From contig NZ_ML137218.1 in assembly GCF_004015795.1 (NCBI RefSeq), positions 2,016,378 through 2,080,377 on the forward strand: a DNA stretch of 64,000 nucleotides, written 5' to 3'. Of this stretch, positions 12,584 through 22,490 are shown one piece after another. Position numbers and translations under genes: made by a program. The notes beneath the pieces were generated by a model that saw only the letters and a list, made by a program, of their open reading frames with translations, searched no databases and was not told where the DNA came from. The DNA is from Falsirhodobacter deserti (GTDB taxonomy: Bacteria; Pseudomonadota; Alphaproteobacteria; Rhodobacterales; Rhodobacteraceae). The number at the start of each line of letters is the position of its first letter. Position 1 is the first letter of the stretch.

Positions 12584-13344
12584 CCCTGCCATGCGCAGCG
12601 CAGCCAGTCCACATTGCCAATGCGGCGATACCACTTGTTTCCGCCCCCCTCCAGAACCTCGGTCATCTTGGGATTGCCGGCAAAGACCACGATCTTCGCA
12701 CCCGGCGGACAGGCCGGATCGCGCGAGAAGCTGGCAAGGCCACGCGGCACGCAATCGTTCTTGAAGCTGACGCACCAACCCTTTGGCCAGTATGCCAGAT
12801 GCCCGTGCTTTGCCAGCTGCGCCGTCTGGAACTGCTGGCTGATCTCGAAACTCCGCGTGGCTGCTTCGGGATCGGCCACAAAAGCATCAAGGATGTAGGC
12901 GTGCTGCCCCATCTCGAACCGGAAGACCGAGCTGTTGCCAACCGAGTGCAGGAACCTGTCCCGCGCAGGGTTCAGCTTGCGCAGCGGCTTGGGGCGGAAC
13001 AGGTCATCGTCACGAACGATCAGGAAGCTGCCGGGATGATCGAAAAACGGCCCCAGATCATCCACGATCACCAGATCGAGATCGAGAAACAGCGCCGTCC
13101 CCTCGATCCCCAGATCGCGGCGGAATACCGACAGCTTGCGCCAGCGGCGATCATTATGACCGGCAGGCAGCCCGAGTTCGGGAATCGGCCGCACGTCTAT
13201 CCCGTCATCCAGCCCTGCCCCGTCATCCGTGAAGCAGATGAAACGGTGCGGCCGGTCCAGATGCCTGCGGACCCCCGCGGCAAGATTGTTCACGTATTCG
13301 GGGCCGTAAAGGCTGCCCCATTTCATGCACAGGATGTTCAGCAT
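12580..13344 (-). CDS. Glycosyltransferase-like protein (second gene of cluster)
   Basis: The 254-residue protein starts MLNILCMKWG and carries FICFTDD near residue 35 and TALFLDLDLVIVDDLGPFF near residue 75. The DLDxV pattern is the nucleotide-sugar/metal site seen in GT8-like and related families. It ends with WYRRIGNVDWLRCAWQG. The function is inferred only from these motifs and its position between two other glycosyltransferase genes. It overlaps the downstream gene by 4 bp and starts 56 bp after the GT8 gene, so the three are probably transcribed together. Confidence 0.7.
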   Translation of the reverse strand: MLNILCMKWGSLYGPEYVNNLAAGVRRHLDRPHRFICFTDDGAGLDDGIDVRPIPELGLPAGHNDRRWRKLSVFRRDLGIEGTALFLDLDLVIVDDLGPFFDHPGSFLIVRDDDLFRPKPLRKLNPARDRFLHSVGNSSVFRFEMGQHAYILDAFVADPEAATRSFEISQQFQTAQLAKHGHLAYWPKGWCVSFKNDCVPRGLASFSRDPACPPGAKIVVFAGNPKMTEVLEGGGNKWYRRIGNVDWLRCAWQG

Positions 13345-13400
13345 GACGCCCCTTTCATCTGCCCCACCCACGCCTTCGAAGGGTGGTGCAGGCTTGTATC

Positions 13401-14492
13401 CTACCCGGCGCTTGACGCCTTGTGCAGGGGATTGCCCCACGTTTTTACAAAACGCCCATCAAACCACGGTGTCTCGGCCGTGCGCGGGATTGCGGTCCTG
13501 CTTTCATCCGCAAACCGGCCCGAGCGCAGCCCTTGATTCAGAAACTCATACAGGAAGTCGGAGCGGCGCTGCCAGTCCGCGATTGTCCGACCCTCTCTGG
13601 CAACCTTGATCCCGCGCGTGCCCAGCCAACGATAGAACGCGTATTTGATCCGCCGCTCGAACTTCACGTAGTTGGGCCGGCGATAGGTCTGCGGATCGAA
13701 CCCCGCATTCGAAAGCACCCGGTCATAGGCTTCGGTGTAAAGCGGATCGGTAGGCGAGAACCAGTTGTCCTCCTGCCCCCACCACGGTTTCTGGCGCCGG
13801 CAGAAATGCACGAAAACCGGATCGATCGCCTTGGTATAGCCAGCCTCAAGGATGGTGGCCTGATAGTTGAATCTTGGGCCCAGTTCCGTCCACACTCCGT
13901 CGAACACACTGTTGAGGAAGTCCTGATCGTAGCGCACGGCAGCAGGATGGCGGGCGAAGTAATCCGGAAGAAGCCGCGCAAAGTTGTGTGCTGCGAAAAC
14001 AGCAGGATCGATCAGCAACATTCCCGAATTGGCGTAACGTTCGGATTTGACCCCGATGCTGTCCAGCCAGGCCCGCCGCGGCATGCCCTTGAGATCGTGA
14101 GGCGCCCGATCAAGCGTGGCGTAATCCGACACCATGGCCAGCCCGGAAGGCAGCGCAAGCCCCCAAACCTTCGGGTCGGCTTTCATGCACAGGACGTCGG
14201 CATCAAGATAAATCAGGCGCGTGTAGCCCGACAGAAACTGCGGTGCGAGAAGCCGGAGGTAAACAATGTTCGGCCATTTCGCATCACCCGGAAGGCCCGC
14301 TGGCAACATCGGCATCAGGCGGTCCATGTGATACGTGATGCGCGGGTCGATGACCTTGCGGATGGTTACATCGGCCCGACGCTCGACAAAGAGATGAACG
14401 TCGCAGTCCCACATCTGCGCCAGGTGCAGGGCATGTGCGCCTGCAATGCCGCTCAGTCCCTCATCCACCACCATGTAAAAGGCGTTCTTCAA
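13401..14492 (-). CDS. Glycosyltransferase family 8 protein
   Basis: The product is 363 residues from a TTG start at 14492, chosen because GGGGAGGGA lies 4 bp upstream. The first ATG (14474) would remove six residues and lacks a good site. The GT8 pattern is clear: NAFYMVVDEG at the N-terminus, then TRLIYLDADVLC near residue 100 with the DxD motif, NSGMLLIDPAVF near residue 155, and VHFCRRQKPW near residue 230. GT8 enzymes transfer hexoses, often to lipopolysaccharide cores. It is the first gene of the cluster and lies just after the pnp terminator. Confidence 0.85.
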   Translation of the reverse strand: MKNAFYMVVDEGLSGIAGAHALHLAQMWDCDVHLFVERRADVTIRKVIDPRITYHMDRLMPMLPAGLPGDAKWPNIVYLRLLAPQFLSGYTRLIYLDADVLCMKADPKVWGLALPSGLAMVSDYATLDRAPHDLKGMPRRAWLDSIGVKSERYANSGMLLIDPAVFAAHNFARLLPDYFARHPAAVRYDQDFLNSVFDGVWTELGPRFNYQATILEAGYTKAIDPVFVHFCRRQKPWWGQEDNWFSPTDPLYTEAYDRVLSNAGFDPQTYRRPNYVKFERRIKYAFYRWLGTRGIKVAREGRTIADWQRRSDFLYEFLNQGLRSGRFADESRTAIPRTAETPWFDGRFVKTWGNPLHKASSAG

Positions 14493-14511
14493 CGTATCCC
14501 TCCCCAGACAA

Positions 14512-14536
14512 ACGGCCCCGCACTTGGCGGGGCCGT
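14512..14536 (-). terminator. Hairpin terminator after pnp
   Basis: ACGGCCCCGC (14512-14521) pairs perfectly with GCGGGGCCGT (14527-14536) around a 5-nt loop. It begins 23 bp past the pnp stop on the minus strand. The following tract TTGTCT is only weakly U-rich. It also separates pnp from the glycosyltransferase cluster. Confidence 0.65.
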
Positions 14537-14559
14537 CTGAAAACACATCGTGCAGGGCC

Positions 14560-16698
14560 TCAGGCTTCTGCGTCGTCTTTCTTTTCGGGCGCGATTTCCT
14601 CGCCCGTTTCCTGATCGACCATTTTCATGCCAAGGCGAACCTTGCCGCGGTCGTCGAAGCCAAGGAGTTTCACCTTCACTTCCTGACCTTCCTTCAGCAC
14701 TTCGTTCGGGTGCTGCAGGCGCTTGTTGGCGATCTGCGACACGTGAACCAGACCGTCACGCTTGCCGAAGAAGTTCACGAAGGCGCCGAAATCGACCAGC
14801 TTCACAACCTTGCCGACATAGACCTTGCCTTCTTCCGGCTCGGCCACGATGGACCAGATCATGTCATAGGCGCGCTTGATCGCATCGGCATCCGAGGATG
14901 CGATCTTGATCATGCCGTCATCGTTGATGTCGACCTTCGCACCCGAGGTTTCCACGATCTCGCGGATGACCTTGCCGCCCGAACCGATCACTTCGCGGAT
15001 CTTGTCGGTCGGGATGCTCAGCGTTTCGATCTTGGGCGCATAAGCCGAGAATGCGTTGGCCGAGGTCAGGGCCTTGCCCATTTCGGCCAGGATGTGCATC
15101 CGGCCGTCCTTGGCCTGTGCCAGTGCCTGCTCCATGATCTCGGGCGTGATGCCGGCCACCTTGATGTCCATCTGGAGCGAGGTGATGCCGTTTTCGGTGC
15201 CCGCAACCTTGAAGTCCATGTCGCCAAGGTGATCCTCGTCGCCAAGGATGTCGGTCAGCACGGCCCACTTGTCGCCTTCAAGGATCAGGCCCATGGCCAC
15301 ACCTGCGACCGGCGCCTTCAGCGGAACGCCCGCATCCATCATCGACAGCGAACCGCCGCAAACGGAGGCCATGGAGGAGGAGCCGTTCGATTCCGTGATC
15401 TCGGACACGACGCGGATCGTGTAGGGGAAATCGGTCGGTGCCGGCAGAACCGCCTGCAGGGCGCGCCATGCCAGCTTGCCGTGGCCGACTTCGCGGCGAC
15501 CGGGGCTGCCCACGCGGCCGACTTCACCCACCGAATAGGGAGGGAAGTTATAGTGCAGCAGGAAGTTGGAGCGCGAGTTGCCGTGCAGCGCGTCGATGAT
15601 CTGCTCATCCTCGCCCGTGCCCAGCGTGGTCACGACCAGCGCCTGCGTTTCTCCGCGGGTGAACAGCGACGAGCCGTGCGTGCGCGGCAGAATCCCCGTT
15701 TCCGAGGTGATGGCGCGAACGGTCTTGGTGTCGCGGCCGTCGATCCGGGCACCGCCCGAGATGATGTCGCCACGCAGGACTTCCGATTCCAGCTTCTTCA
15801 GCGCGGAACCAAGGTTCACGTCGGCAAGCTCTTCCTCGGTCAGGCTTGCCTTCACGGCCGCCTTGGCAGCTTCGACGGCGTCATGACGCTCGCCCTTGTC
15901 GCGCACGGCATAGGCGGCACGCATCTGCTTCTCACCGGCCTTCTTCACCTTCGCGTAAAGCGCCGAATAGTCGGGGGGCGTGAAGTCGAAGGGATCTTTC
16001 GCGGCTTCTTCGGCCAGATCGATGATCAGGTCGATCACCGGCTGCATGGCGTCATGGCCGAACTTTACGGCGCCCAGCATCTCGGCCTCGGTCAGCTCAT
16101 AGGCTTCCGATTCCACCATCATCACGGCGTTCTTGGTGCCGGCGACAACAAGGTCCAGACGCTGGTCGGGGTTGCCACGCAGGTTCTGCATGTCATCGAC
16201 CGACGGGTTCAGCACGTATTCGCCATCAACGAAACCGACGCGGGCGGCGCCGATCGGACCCATGAACGGCACGCCCGACAGGGTCAGCGCAGCCGAAGCT
16301 GCGATCATCGCAACGATGTCGGGCTCGTTTTCCAGATCATGCGACAGGACCGTGCACATGACGAGGACTTCGTTCTTGAAGCCCGGCACGAACAGCGGAC
16401 GGCACGGACGGTCGATCAGGCGCGAGGTGAGCGTTTCCTTTTCGGACGGACGCGCCTCACGCTTGAAGAAACCACCGGGGATCTTGCCGGCGGCATAGTA
16501 TTTTTCCTGGTAGTGCACGGTCAGCGGGAAGAAATCCTGCCCCGGCTTTTGTTCCTTGGCGAAGGTCACGTTGGCCATGACCGAGGTTTCGCCCAGAGTG
16601 GCGATCACGGTGCCGTCGGCCTGGCGGGCCACCTTGCCGGTCTCGAGCGTCAGCGTCTCGCCGCCCCACTCGATCGACTTTTTGGTAACGTTGAACAT
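14560..16698 (-). CDS. pnp: Polyribonucleotide nucleotidyltransferase (PNPase)
   Basis: PNPase degrades RNA phosphorolytically from the 3' end and is a core of the RNA degradosome. The 712-residue protein starts [13 protein letters not shown] and has two RNase PH-like domains. The second carries [17 protein letters not shown] near residue 380 and the catalytic [19 protein letters not shown] near residue 485. A KH domain ([12 protein letters not shown], near residue 565) and an S1 domain ([16 protein letters not shown], near residue 630) follow. It lies downstream of rpsO, the usual order, with a hairpin between them. Confidence 0.98.
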   Translation of the reverse strand: MFNVTKKSIEWGGETLTLETGKVARQADGTVIATLGETSVMANVTFAKEQKPGQDFFPLTVHYQEKYYAAGKIPGGFFKREARPSEKETLTSRLIDRPCRPLFVPGFKNEVLVMCTVLSHDLENEPDIVAMIAASAALTLSGVPFMGPIGAARVGFVDGEYVLNPSVDDMQNLRGNPDQRLDLVVAGTKNAVMMVESEAYELTEAEMLGAVKFGHDAMQPVIDLIIDLAEEAAKDPFDFTPPDYSALYAKVKKAGEKQMRAAYAVRDKGERHDAVEAAKAAVKASLTEEELADVNLGSALKKLESEVLRGDIISGGARIDGRDTKTVRAITSETGILPRTHGSSLFTRGETQALVVTTLGTGEDEQIIDALHGNSRSNFLLHYNFPPYSVGEVGRVGSPGRREVGHGKLAWRALQAVLPAPTDFPYTIRVVSEITESNGSSSMASVCGGSLSMMDAGVPLKAPVAGVAMGLILEGDKWAVLTDILGDEDHLGDMDFKVAGTENGITSLQMDIKVAGITPEIMEQALAQAKDGRMHILAEMGKALTSANAFSAYAPKIETLSIPTDKIREVIGSGGKVIREIVETSGAKVDINDDGMIKIASSDADAIKRAYDMIWSIVAEPEEGKVYVGKVVKLVDFGAFVNFFGKRDGLVHVSQIANKRLQHPNEVLKEGQEVKVKLLGFDDRGKVRLGMKMVDQETGEEIAPEKKDDAEA

Positions 16699-16810
16699 GT
16701 GTTTTCCTGTTCTGGCCGGGGGTCCCTCCCCCGACTTGGCGTCCGGACGGCGTTCGTCCGGGGTCCTTATGCGTTCTGCCGTGCGGCCGGACCCTGCCGC
16801 GCGATGCGAA

Positions 16811-16842
16811 AACGGCGACGCGCCCCGCAAGGGGGCGCGTCG
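16811..16842 (-). terminator. rpsO-pnp intercistronic hairpin
   Basis: CGACGCGCCCC (16816-16826) pairs perfectly over 11 bp with GGGGCGCGTCG (16832-16842) around a 5-nt loop. On the minus strand it starts 6 bp after the rpsO stop and is followed by a run of four T. It could terminate part of the rpsO transcripts or serve as the RNA-processing site known between rpsO and pnp in E. coli. Confidence 0.75.
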
Positions 16843-16848
16843 GAAAGC

Positions 16849-17118
16849 TTAGCGGCGCAGGCCCAGGCGTCCGATCAGGGACGTGTAGCGGCCTTCGTCC
16901 TTGGCCTTGAGATAATCGAGCAGCTTGCGGCGTTGTGCCACCATCATCAGAAGGCCACGACGGGAGTGGTTGTCCTTCTTGTGCGACTTGAAGTGCTCGG
17001 TCAGCGTGGCGATACGCGACGACAGGATCGCGACCTGAACTTCGGGCGAACCGGTGTCGCCTTCTTTCGTCGCGTATTCCTTGATGAGGCGGTTCTTTTC
17101 CTCGACGGTGATCGACAT
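16849..17118 (-). CDS. rpsO: 30S ribosomal protein S15
   Basis: The 89-residue protein is full length for S15. It carries the family sequence [16 protein letters not shown] near residue 20 and [25 protein letters not shown] near residues 45-70. S15 is a primary binder of the 16S rRNA central domain and often represses its own translation. The start is preceded by AAGGAGACATCCG. A candidate TTATAC -10 element lies about 95 bp upstream on the minus strand without a convincing -35. Confidence 0.98.
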   Translation of the reverse strand: MSITVEEKNRLIKEYATKEGDTGSPEVQVAILSSRIATLTEHFKSHKKDNHSRRGLLMMVAQRRKLLDYLKAKDEGRYTSLIGRLGLRR

Positions 17119-17257
17119 CGGATGTCTCCTTGTTCTGAATGATGACGGCACAAGCCAGGATGTCGTCCAGCAGGGCCCTTCCGCGCGGCATGCGTGCGGA
17201 TACGTGCGTATAAGCCAAAATCGCCCGCAGGGAAAGCCTGATTGCGGCGCGGGTACA

Positions 17258-17360
17258 TTAACCAACCTCTAAGAACATTCCGAAAACACGCTTCGCAGAC
17301 GGCTGGTACGGCCCTACAACAACCGCAGTTCGGCGCATCTCGCAGGCGCTTTATGGTTAA
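17258..17360 (+). promoter_or_regulatory. Two CtrA half-site-like motifs upstream of the RTX-repeat gene
   Basis: TTAACCAA occurs at 17258-17265 and ATGGTTAA, the reverse complement of the CtrA half-site TTAACCAT, at 17353-17360, which is 8 bp before the GTG start of the RTX-like gene. CtrA is the alphaproteobacterial cell-cycle and motility regulator. The canonical paired site with 7-bp spacing is not present, so this is suggestive only. Confidence 0.3.
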
Positions 17361-17368
17361 CGGGTTGG

Positions 17369-18382
17369 GTGATGATCGGACTTCTCGGGATCGTTGGTGT
17401 GATGATGGCCGGTGCGGCGGCGGATGCGGTGATGACCCGCGTTCGCCCCGAACATATTGAGGAGGAGGAACCCGAGGAGGCTGCCGACAAGGAAGAGGTG
17501 GAGGAGGAAGGTGCCCCGCGCGAGGATTTCCTCGACATGCTGCCGGGCCGGGATGACGGGATGCCCCGCTCCGACGATCTTCCCGACCCGGTGGACGCAC
17601 CCGTTTCGGAAACCGGCGGCGAGGGCGGGGACGTGCTTGCCGGCGCCGGCGCGGCGGACACCCTTTCCGGCGGCGGCGGGAATGACGCGCTGACGGGCGG
17701 CGGCGGCGATGACCTGCTGTCCGGCAACGCAGGCGATGACGATCTTCGCGGAGAGGATGGCAGCGACATCCTGCACGGACATGAGGGCGATGACACGCTG
17801 CGCGGCGGCAGCGGCGATGACCTGCTGGACGGCGGCACCGGTGCCGACAGCCTTGCAGGGCAAGGGGGCGACGACACGTTGATTGGCGGTGCGGGCGCGG
17901 ATTCGCTGATCGGGGGAACCGGCGATGACCTGCTGGACGGCGGCCATGGCGATGACTGGCTTGCGGGCGGCGCGGATGATGACACGCTTTGCGGCGGCAG
18001 CGGTGCCGACACGCTGGACGGCGATGACGGAAACGACTGGCTGATCGGCGGCGATGATGACGAGGTCGATTTCCTCAATGGTGGCGCGGGCGATGACCGC
18101 CTGTTCCTTTCGGGCGACGATTACGGCACGGGCGGCGACGGCAGCGATACCTTCGTCATGGGCGAAGGACTGGCAGGCAATCCTGCGATTCTGGTTGATT
18201 TCGACCCCCTGACCGACCGGATCGAGGTGACCTTCGACCCCGCCCGCGGCGTTCCGCTGATCGAGGTGGAGGAAACGGATGCCGGGCAATGCGTCCTTGT
18301 GAACAAGGAACCGCTTGCGCTCTTGCATGGGGTGCGGGATCTGGACGCGTCGGCGGTCCATCTGGTCCCCGCGAACAGCTAG
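17369..18382 (+). CDS. Acidic RTX-type calcium-binding repeat protein with N-terminal membrane segment
   Basis: The 337-residue protein opens with a hydrophobic segment (residues 2-20, [19 protein letters not shown]). A glutamate-rich stretch follows (residues 28-48). Residues 85-260 are a tandem array of roughly twenty glycine-aspartate nonapeptides of the GGxGxDxLx type, the calcium-binding parallel beta roll of RTX proteins. The last 75 residues form a separate domain containing [14 protein letters not shown]. Many RTX proteins leave by type I secretion, but no transporter genes are nearby. The N-terminal hydrophobic segment suggests Sec export or membrane anchoring instead. The start is GTG 17369 or ATG 17372. 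accD follows 70 bp later. Confidence 0.8.
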   Translation: MMIGLLGIVGVMMAGAAADAVMTRVRPEHIEEEEPEEAADKEEVEEEGAPREDFLDMLPGRDDGMPRSDDLPDPVDAPVSETGGEGGDVLAGAGAADTLSGGGGNDALTGGGGDDLLSGNAGDDDLRGEDGSDILHGHEGDDTLRGGSGDDLLDGGTGADSLAGQGGDDTLIGGAGADSLIGGTGDDLLDGGHGDDWLAGGADDDTLCGGSGADTLDGDDGNDWLIGGDDDEVDFLNGGAGDDRLFLSGDDYGTGGDGSDTFVMGEGLAGNPAILVDFDPLTDRIEVTFDPARGVPLIEVEETDAGQCVLVNKEPLALLHGVRDLDASAVHLVPANS

Positions 18383-18452
18383 AATTGCAATTTGCGCGGA
18401 CGGAGGCTATCTCGGTTTCGTCAGACGCGACCGAAAAGGCACCTCGGCCACC

Positions 18453-19382
18453 ATGAACTGGATATCGAATTACGTCCGCCCGAAGATCAACTCGCTCTTC
18501 TCGCGCCGGGAGGTGCCGGAAAACCTGTGGACCAAATGCCCCGAATGCGGGACCATGCTGTTCCACCGGGAACTGGCCGACAACCTGAATGTCTGCACGA
18601 ATTGCGATCACCACATGGCGATCAGCCCGCGCGCACGTTTCAACGCGCTGTTCGACAGCGGCATCTTCACCGAAATCGCCGTGCCCGAACCCGTGGCCGA
18701 TCCGCTGCACTTCCGCGACCAGAAGAAATACCCCGACCGGCTGAAGGCCGCGCAGAAAAGCACGGGCGAAAAGGAAGCGATGCTTGTGGTGGAGGGTGAG
18801 ATCGCCCGCACGCCCGTTGTCGCCGCCTGTCAGGACTTCTCGTTCATGGCGGGTTCCATGGGCATGTATGTGGGCAACGCCATCGTTGCTGCTGCCGAAC
18901 GTGCGGTTGCGCTGAAGCGACCGCTGATCCTGTTTTCGGCCGCTGGCGGCGCGCGCATGCAGGAAGGCATCTTGTCGCTGATGCAGATGCCGCGCACCAC
19001 GGTGGCCGTGCAGATGCTGAAGGAAGCCGGCCTGCCCTATATCGTGGTGCTGACGCACCCGACCACGGGCGGCGTGACCGCCTCCTATGCGATGCTGGGC
19101 GATGTCCAGATCTCGGAACCGAACGCGCTGATCTGCTTCGCCGGCCCGCGCGTGATCGAACAAACGATTCGCGAAAAGCTGCCGGAAGGGTTCCAGCGCG
19201 CCGAATACCTGCTGGATCACGGGATGCTGGACCGCGTGACGCATCGCAAGGCCCTGCGGGACGAACTGGTGACCATCCTGCGGATGCTGACCCGCCAGCC
19301 GCCTGCCGTCAAAGGCGATCTGCCTGCCCCGCCCGTGGAAGAGCCCGCTTCTGCCACACCCGCACCGGCCACCGAGGGGTGA
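18453..19382 (+). CDS. accD: Acetyl-CoA carboxylase carboxyltransferase subunit beta
   Basis: AccD pairs with AccA to move the carboxyl group from biotin to acetyl-CoA, giving malonyl-CoA for fatty acid synthesis. The 309-residue product has the N-terminal zinc ribbon: CPEC at about residues 27-30 and CTNC at 46-49. The crotonase-like core follows, with GSMGMYVG and [10 protein letters not shown] proline/alanine-rich tail ends the protein. The start is the ATG before [11 protein letters not shown]. The stop overlaps the folC GTG by 4 bp, the usual accD-folC coupling. Confidence 0.97.
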   Translation: MNWISNYVRPKINSLFSRREVPENLWTKCPECGTMLFHRELADNLNVCTNCDHHMAISPRARFNALFDSGIFTEIAVPEPVADPLHFRDQKKYPDRLKAAQKSTGEKEAMLVVEGEIARTPVVAACQDFSFMAGSMGMYVGNAIVAAAERAVALKRPLILFSAAGGARMQEGILSLMQMPRTTVAVQMLKEAGLPYIVVLTHPTTGGVTASYAMLGDVQISEPNALICFAGPRVIEQTIREKLPEGFQRAEYLLDHGMLDRVTHRKALRDELVTILRMLTRQPPAVKGDLPAPPVEEPASATPAPATEG

Positions 19383-20647
19383 GCGGCTCCGACCTCATCC
19401 TGCAGCGGATGATGTCGCTGCATCCGAAGGTGATCGACCTCACCCTTGACCGGATGCACCGGCTGCTGGCGGCGCTTGGTCACCCCGAGCATCGCCTGCC
19501 GCCGGTGATCCACATCGCCGGCACCAACGGCAAAGGCTCCACCCAAGCGATGATCCGCGCGGGGCTGGAAGCGGCGGGCCAGCGCGTTCACGCCTATACC
19601 TCGCCGCATCTGGCGCGGTTTCACGAACGCATCCGCATCGCCGGCAAACTGATCTCCGAGGATGACCTGACGGCGTTGCTGGACGAATGTTCGGCAGCGA
19701 ACGGCACTGAAGCCATCACCTTCTTCGAGATCACGACGGCGGCAGGGCTTCTTGCTTTCGCGCGCACGCCGGCAGATGCGGCACTGCTGGAGGTGGGGCT
19801 GGGCGGCCGACTGGACGCGACCAACGTGATCGAAACGCCCCGCCTGACGGTGATCACCCCCGTGTCGATCGATCATCAGCAATATCTGGGCGACACACTG
19901 GCCGAGATCGCAGGCGAAAAAGCCGGCATCCTGAAGCGCGGGGTGCCCTGCGTGGTCGGCCCGCAGGCCCCCGAGGGGCTGGAGGTCATCGAGGCTCGCG
20001 CCGCCCGTCTGGGTGTGCCGCTTCTGGCCTATGGACAGCATTGGCACGTTCAGGCGGAACACGGGCGGCTGGTTTATCAGGACGAAACCGGCCTGCTGGA
20101 CCTTCCCCTGCCCTGCCTTCCTGGCCCGCACCAGATCCAGAACGCCGGTGCCGCCATTGCCGCGCTGCGCCATCTGGGCCATGACGAACACGCCTGCGAG
20201 GCGGCCGTCACGCAGGCCGAATGGCCTGCCCGGATGCAGCGCCTTCGCCGCGGGCCGCTGATCGAAAAAGCGCCACAGGCCGAAGTGTGGCTGGACGGCG
20301 GGCACAATCCTGCCGGCGGGCAGGCGATCGCAGCCACGCTGGCCAGCCTTCCGCCACGACCCACCCATCTGATCTGCGGCATGCTGAACACGAAGGACGT
20401 GACGGGATACATGCGTCCGCTGGCAGGCATCGCCGAAACATTGACGGCAGTGGCCATTCCGGGGGAGGCGAACACCCTGCCCGCCGAAGCCACGCAGGAT
20501 GCGGCACGTCAGGTTGGCATCCCGGCCATGATCGCGGAAAGCGTGGCCGAGGCGTTGGGTGCCATCATCGCGAAAGAACCGCAGGCGCGTGTGCTGATCT
20601 GCGGCTCGCTTTATCTGGCAGGGGCGATCCTGCGCGAAAACGGTTAA
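19379..20647 (+). CDS. folC: Bifunctional dihydrofolate/folylpolyglutamate synthase
   Basis: FolC adds glutamate to dihydropteroate and to folates. The 422-residue protein has the ATP-binding P-loop [14 protein letters not shown] near residue 45 and [15 protein letters not shown] near residue 75. [15 protein letters not shown] follows near residue 140 and DGGHNPAGG near residue 305. It starts with a GTG overlapping the accD stop as GTGA. Its TAA shares the palindrome TTAA with the stop of the convergent DUF3576 gene. Confidence 0.96.
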   Translation: MSGSDLILQRMMSLHPKVIDLTLDRMHRLLAALGHPEHRLPPVIHIAGTNGKGSTQAMIRAGLEAAGQRVHAYTSPHLARFHERIRIAGKLISEDDLTALLDECSAANGTEAITFFEITTAAGLLAFARTPADAALLEVGLGGRLDATNVIETPRLTVITPVSIDHQQYLGDTLAEIAGEKAGILKRGVPCVVGPQAPEGLEVIEARAARLGVPLLAYGQHWHVQAEHGRLVYQDETGLLDLPLPCLPGPHQIQNAGAAIAALRHLGHDEHACEAAVTQAEWPARMQRLRRGPLIEKAPQAEVWLDGGHNPAGGQAIAATLASLPPRPTHLICGMLNTKDVTGYMRPLAGIAETLTAVAIPGEANTLPAEATQDAARQVGIPAMIAESVAEALGAIIAKEPQARVLICGSLYLAGAILRENG

Positions 20648-21144
20648 CGTTTTCCGTCGGCAAGGCGCAGCTGGCGCGCGCGGGTCAGGATCGCATCCTC
20701 GATCACGCGCGTCGTGTCTGCCGACACCGCAGCCCCGCCGCTGGTTTGCAGCGAAACATGCAATGAACGGGCATCCAGCGCCGCATCCTGCACATAAACC
20801 GTTGCGCGATAGGCGCGCCCGCCGCCGGGCGGTGTGCCATAACCGGTCGTGAACACGCCCGAGAACGGATCGACCGTCTGAACCGGCAGGAAGCTCAGCA
20901 CATCCAGCGCGGCGGTCCAGATATAGCGGTTGACGGCGATACGCGTATTGGGATCGGCACTGTTGCGGAACAGTTGCCAGATGTTGCCGTCACCACGTTG
21001 CCCGCCCACGACATCACTGCGGTATGGCTCGGCCTGAGCAAGCTGCTCGCGCTGGCGGTCCGCCGCCTCGCGGCTTCCGCAGGAAGCCAGAAGGATGACA
21101 AGGCTGCCGAGGCAGGCCATGCGCGCGAAACGTTTCATGGTCAT
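20644..21144 (-). CDS. DUF3576 domain lipoprotein
   Basis: The 166-residue product begins with a lipoprotein signal peptide ending in VILLASC, the cysteine being the lipidation site. A polar linker follows and then the conserved block GNIWQLFRNSADPNTRIAVNRYIW. The C-terminal half predicts a small alpha/beta domain with VYVQDAALDARSLHVSLQ. This matches the alphaproteobacterial family DUF3576, whose function is unknown. I prefer ATG 21144 to 21138 because GGGGA lies close upstream. It is probably anchored in the outer membrane facing the periplasm. It is divergent from the porin gene. Confidence 0.8.
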   Translation of the reverse strand: MTMKRFARMACLGSLVILLASCGSREAADRQREQLAQAEPYRSDVVGGQRGDGNIWQLFRNSADPNTRIAVNRYIWTAALDVLSFLPVQTVDPFSGVFTTGYGTPPGGGRAYRATVYVQDAALDARSLHVSLQTSGGAAVSADTTRVIEDAILTRARQLRLADGKR

Positions 21145-21368
21145 GCGATCCCCACACTGCGTCTTGTCGCCTGTCCTAGCCGAGGGACCCTCGTGGAACA
21201 AGTAATTTCCCCGTCCGGGGGCAGTGTTGCATCGCTGCATCATTATTATCGTCAATCCCCGCCTCATCTCCGTTATGATTGATTTCACACAAACGAGAGC
21301 GGAAACATTATGCCAGTCCCGCACCGTAAAGGTCGGGTCGGGCCTTTTACAGGTAAACGAGGGAAACA

Positions 21369-22409
21369 ATGAAAAAGCTTCTTCTGGCGACATCGATCCT
21401 CGCCGCAACCACTGGCTACGCAGCCGCAGAAATCTCCCTGACGGGCGACGCACGTATGGGTGTCGTGTATGACGGCGAAGACGTGCAGTTCTCCGAGCGC
21501 GCCCGCGTCAAGTTCAACCTGTCGGGCCAAACCGACACGGGTCTGGAATTCGGCGCTTCGTTCCGTGCTGACCAAGCTTCCGGCTCGGCCAGTGGCGGTT
21601 CGTTCGGCGCAACCGACAGCAAGCGTGGCACGGTCTGGATCTCGGGCGCATTCGGCCAGCTGACGATGGGCGACGTAAACTCCGCTGCTGAAGAAGCAAT
21701 CGGCGACCTGTCGCCTGTCGGTTTCTCGGGCCTCGGCGACCTTTCCGACATCCCCTACATCAGCGGTGACGGCGCTGACACGCTGGACCAGGGTCCGGGC
21801 GCTCTGTACAGCTACACCATCTCTGGCTTCGAATTCCACCTGGGCATGACCGACGGCAGCCGTCAGTTCGGCCTGACCGAGACCGTTCCGGGCGAAGACG
21901 ATCTGGGCAACCCGATCGACATCACCCGCGAAGCCGAGCGTGACACGACCTACTCGGTTGCTGTAGCTTACGCCGCTGATAACTACAAAGTTGCTCTGGG
22001 CTACCTCGACAACGGCGAATACGAAGACAACGGTCTGGGCAACTACGGCGGCAGCCAGTGGATCATCTCGGGTGAAACCGACGTGGCTGGCTTTGGCGTA
22101 AAAGCTTTCTACACCAGCTATGACGATGTGGTGGACTCGAACTTCGACGTCGAAGCTGACAAGACCTATGGCCTGAACCTTGACTATCAGTTCGGCGCCA
22201 CGACCGGGACGGGCTTCGCACGTCGTGACGAACTGGCAAGCAACAACGAATTTGGCGATGACAAGCTCGACACGTTCGGCATCGGTGCCATCTACGACCT
22301 CGGCGGTGGCGCTTCGCTCCGCGCTGGTGTTGTCGACACCGACCTGATCGTGGACGAGAACGGCAAAGGCCAAACGGTTGCCGACGTCGGCGTCCGCCTG
22401 AACTTCTGA
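21369..22409 (+). CDS. Outer membrane porin, Rhodobacter type
   Basis: The 346-residue protein has a clear signal peptide (MKKLLLATSILAATTGYAAA). A beta barrel rich in alternating aromatic/hydrophobic strands follows, ending in the C-terminal phenylalanine that signals outer membrane insertion (VGVRLNF). The early strand SLTGDARMGVVYDG and the loop 3 region match the short porins of Rhodobacter. Codon use is more biased than in its neighbours, as expected for an abundant protein. It has a long leader with a hairpin (21325-21354) and a strong terminator, so it is a single-gene unit. Confidence 0.95.
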   Translation: MKKLLLATSILAATTGYAAAEISLTGDARMGVVYDGEDVQFSERARVKFNLSGQTDTGLEFGASFRADQASGSASGGSFGATDSKRGTVWISGAFGQLTMGDVNSAAEEAIGDLSPVGFSGLGDLSDIPYISGDGADTLDQGPGALYSYTISGFEFHLGMTDGSRQFGLTETVPGEDDLGNPIDITREAERDTTYSVAVAYAADNYKVALGYLDNGEYEDNGLGNYGGSQWIISGETDVAGFGVKAFYTSYDDVVDSNFDVEADKTYGLNLDYQFGATTGTGFARRDELASNNEFGDDKLDTFGIGAIYDLGGGASLRAGVVDTDLIVDENGKGQTVADVGVRLNF

Positions 22410-22432
22410 TCCTCTCGGATCATCGTTCTTGG

Positions 22433-22463
22433 AAAGAGCAGGCATTTGCCTGCTCTTTTCTTT
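22433..22463 (+). terminator. Rho-independent terminator after the porin gene
   Basis: AAAGAGCAGGC (22433-22443) pairs perfectly with GCCTGCTCTTT (22448-22458) around the loop ATTT, followed by TCTTTTTCC. It lies 24 bp after the porin stop and 33 bp before the YggS start. Confidence 0.88.
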
Positions 22464-22490
22464 TTCCACGCGCCCCGCTACGCCTTTGAT

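Noticed and set aside
17369..18382. RTX protein as part of a type I secretion or toxin locus
   Set aside because: No ABC transporter, membrane fusion protein or acyltransferase gene is within reach. Neighbours are rpsO and accD.
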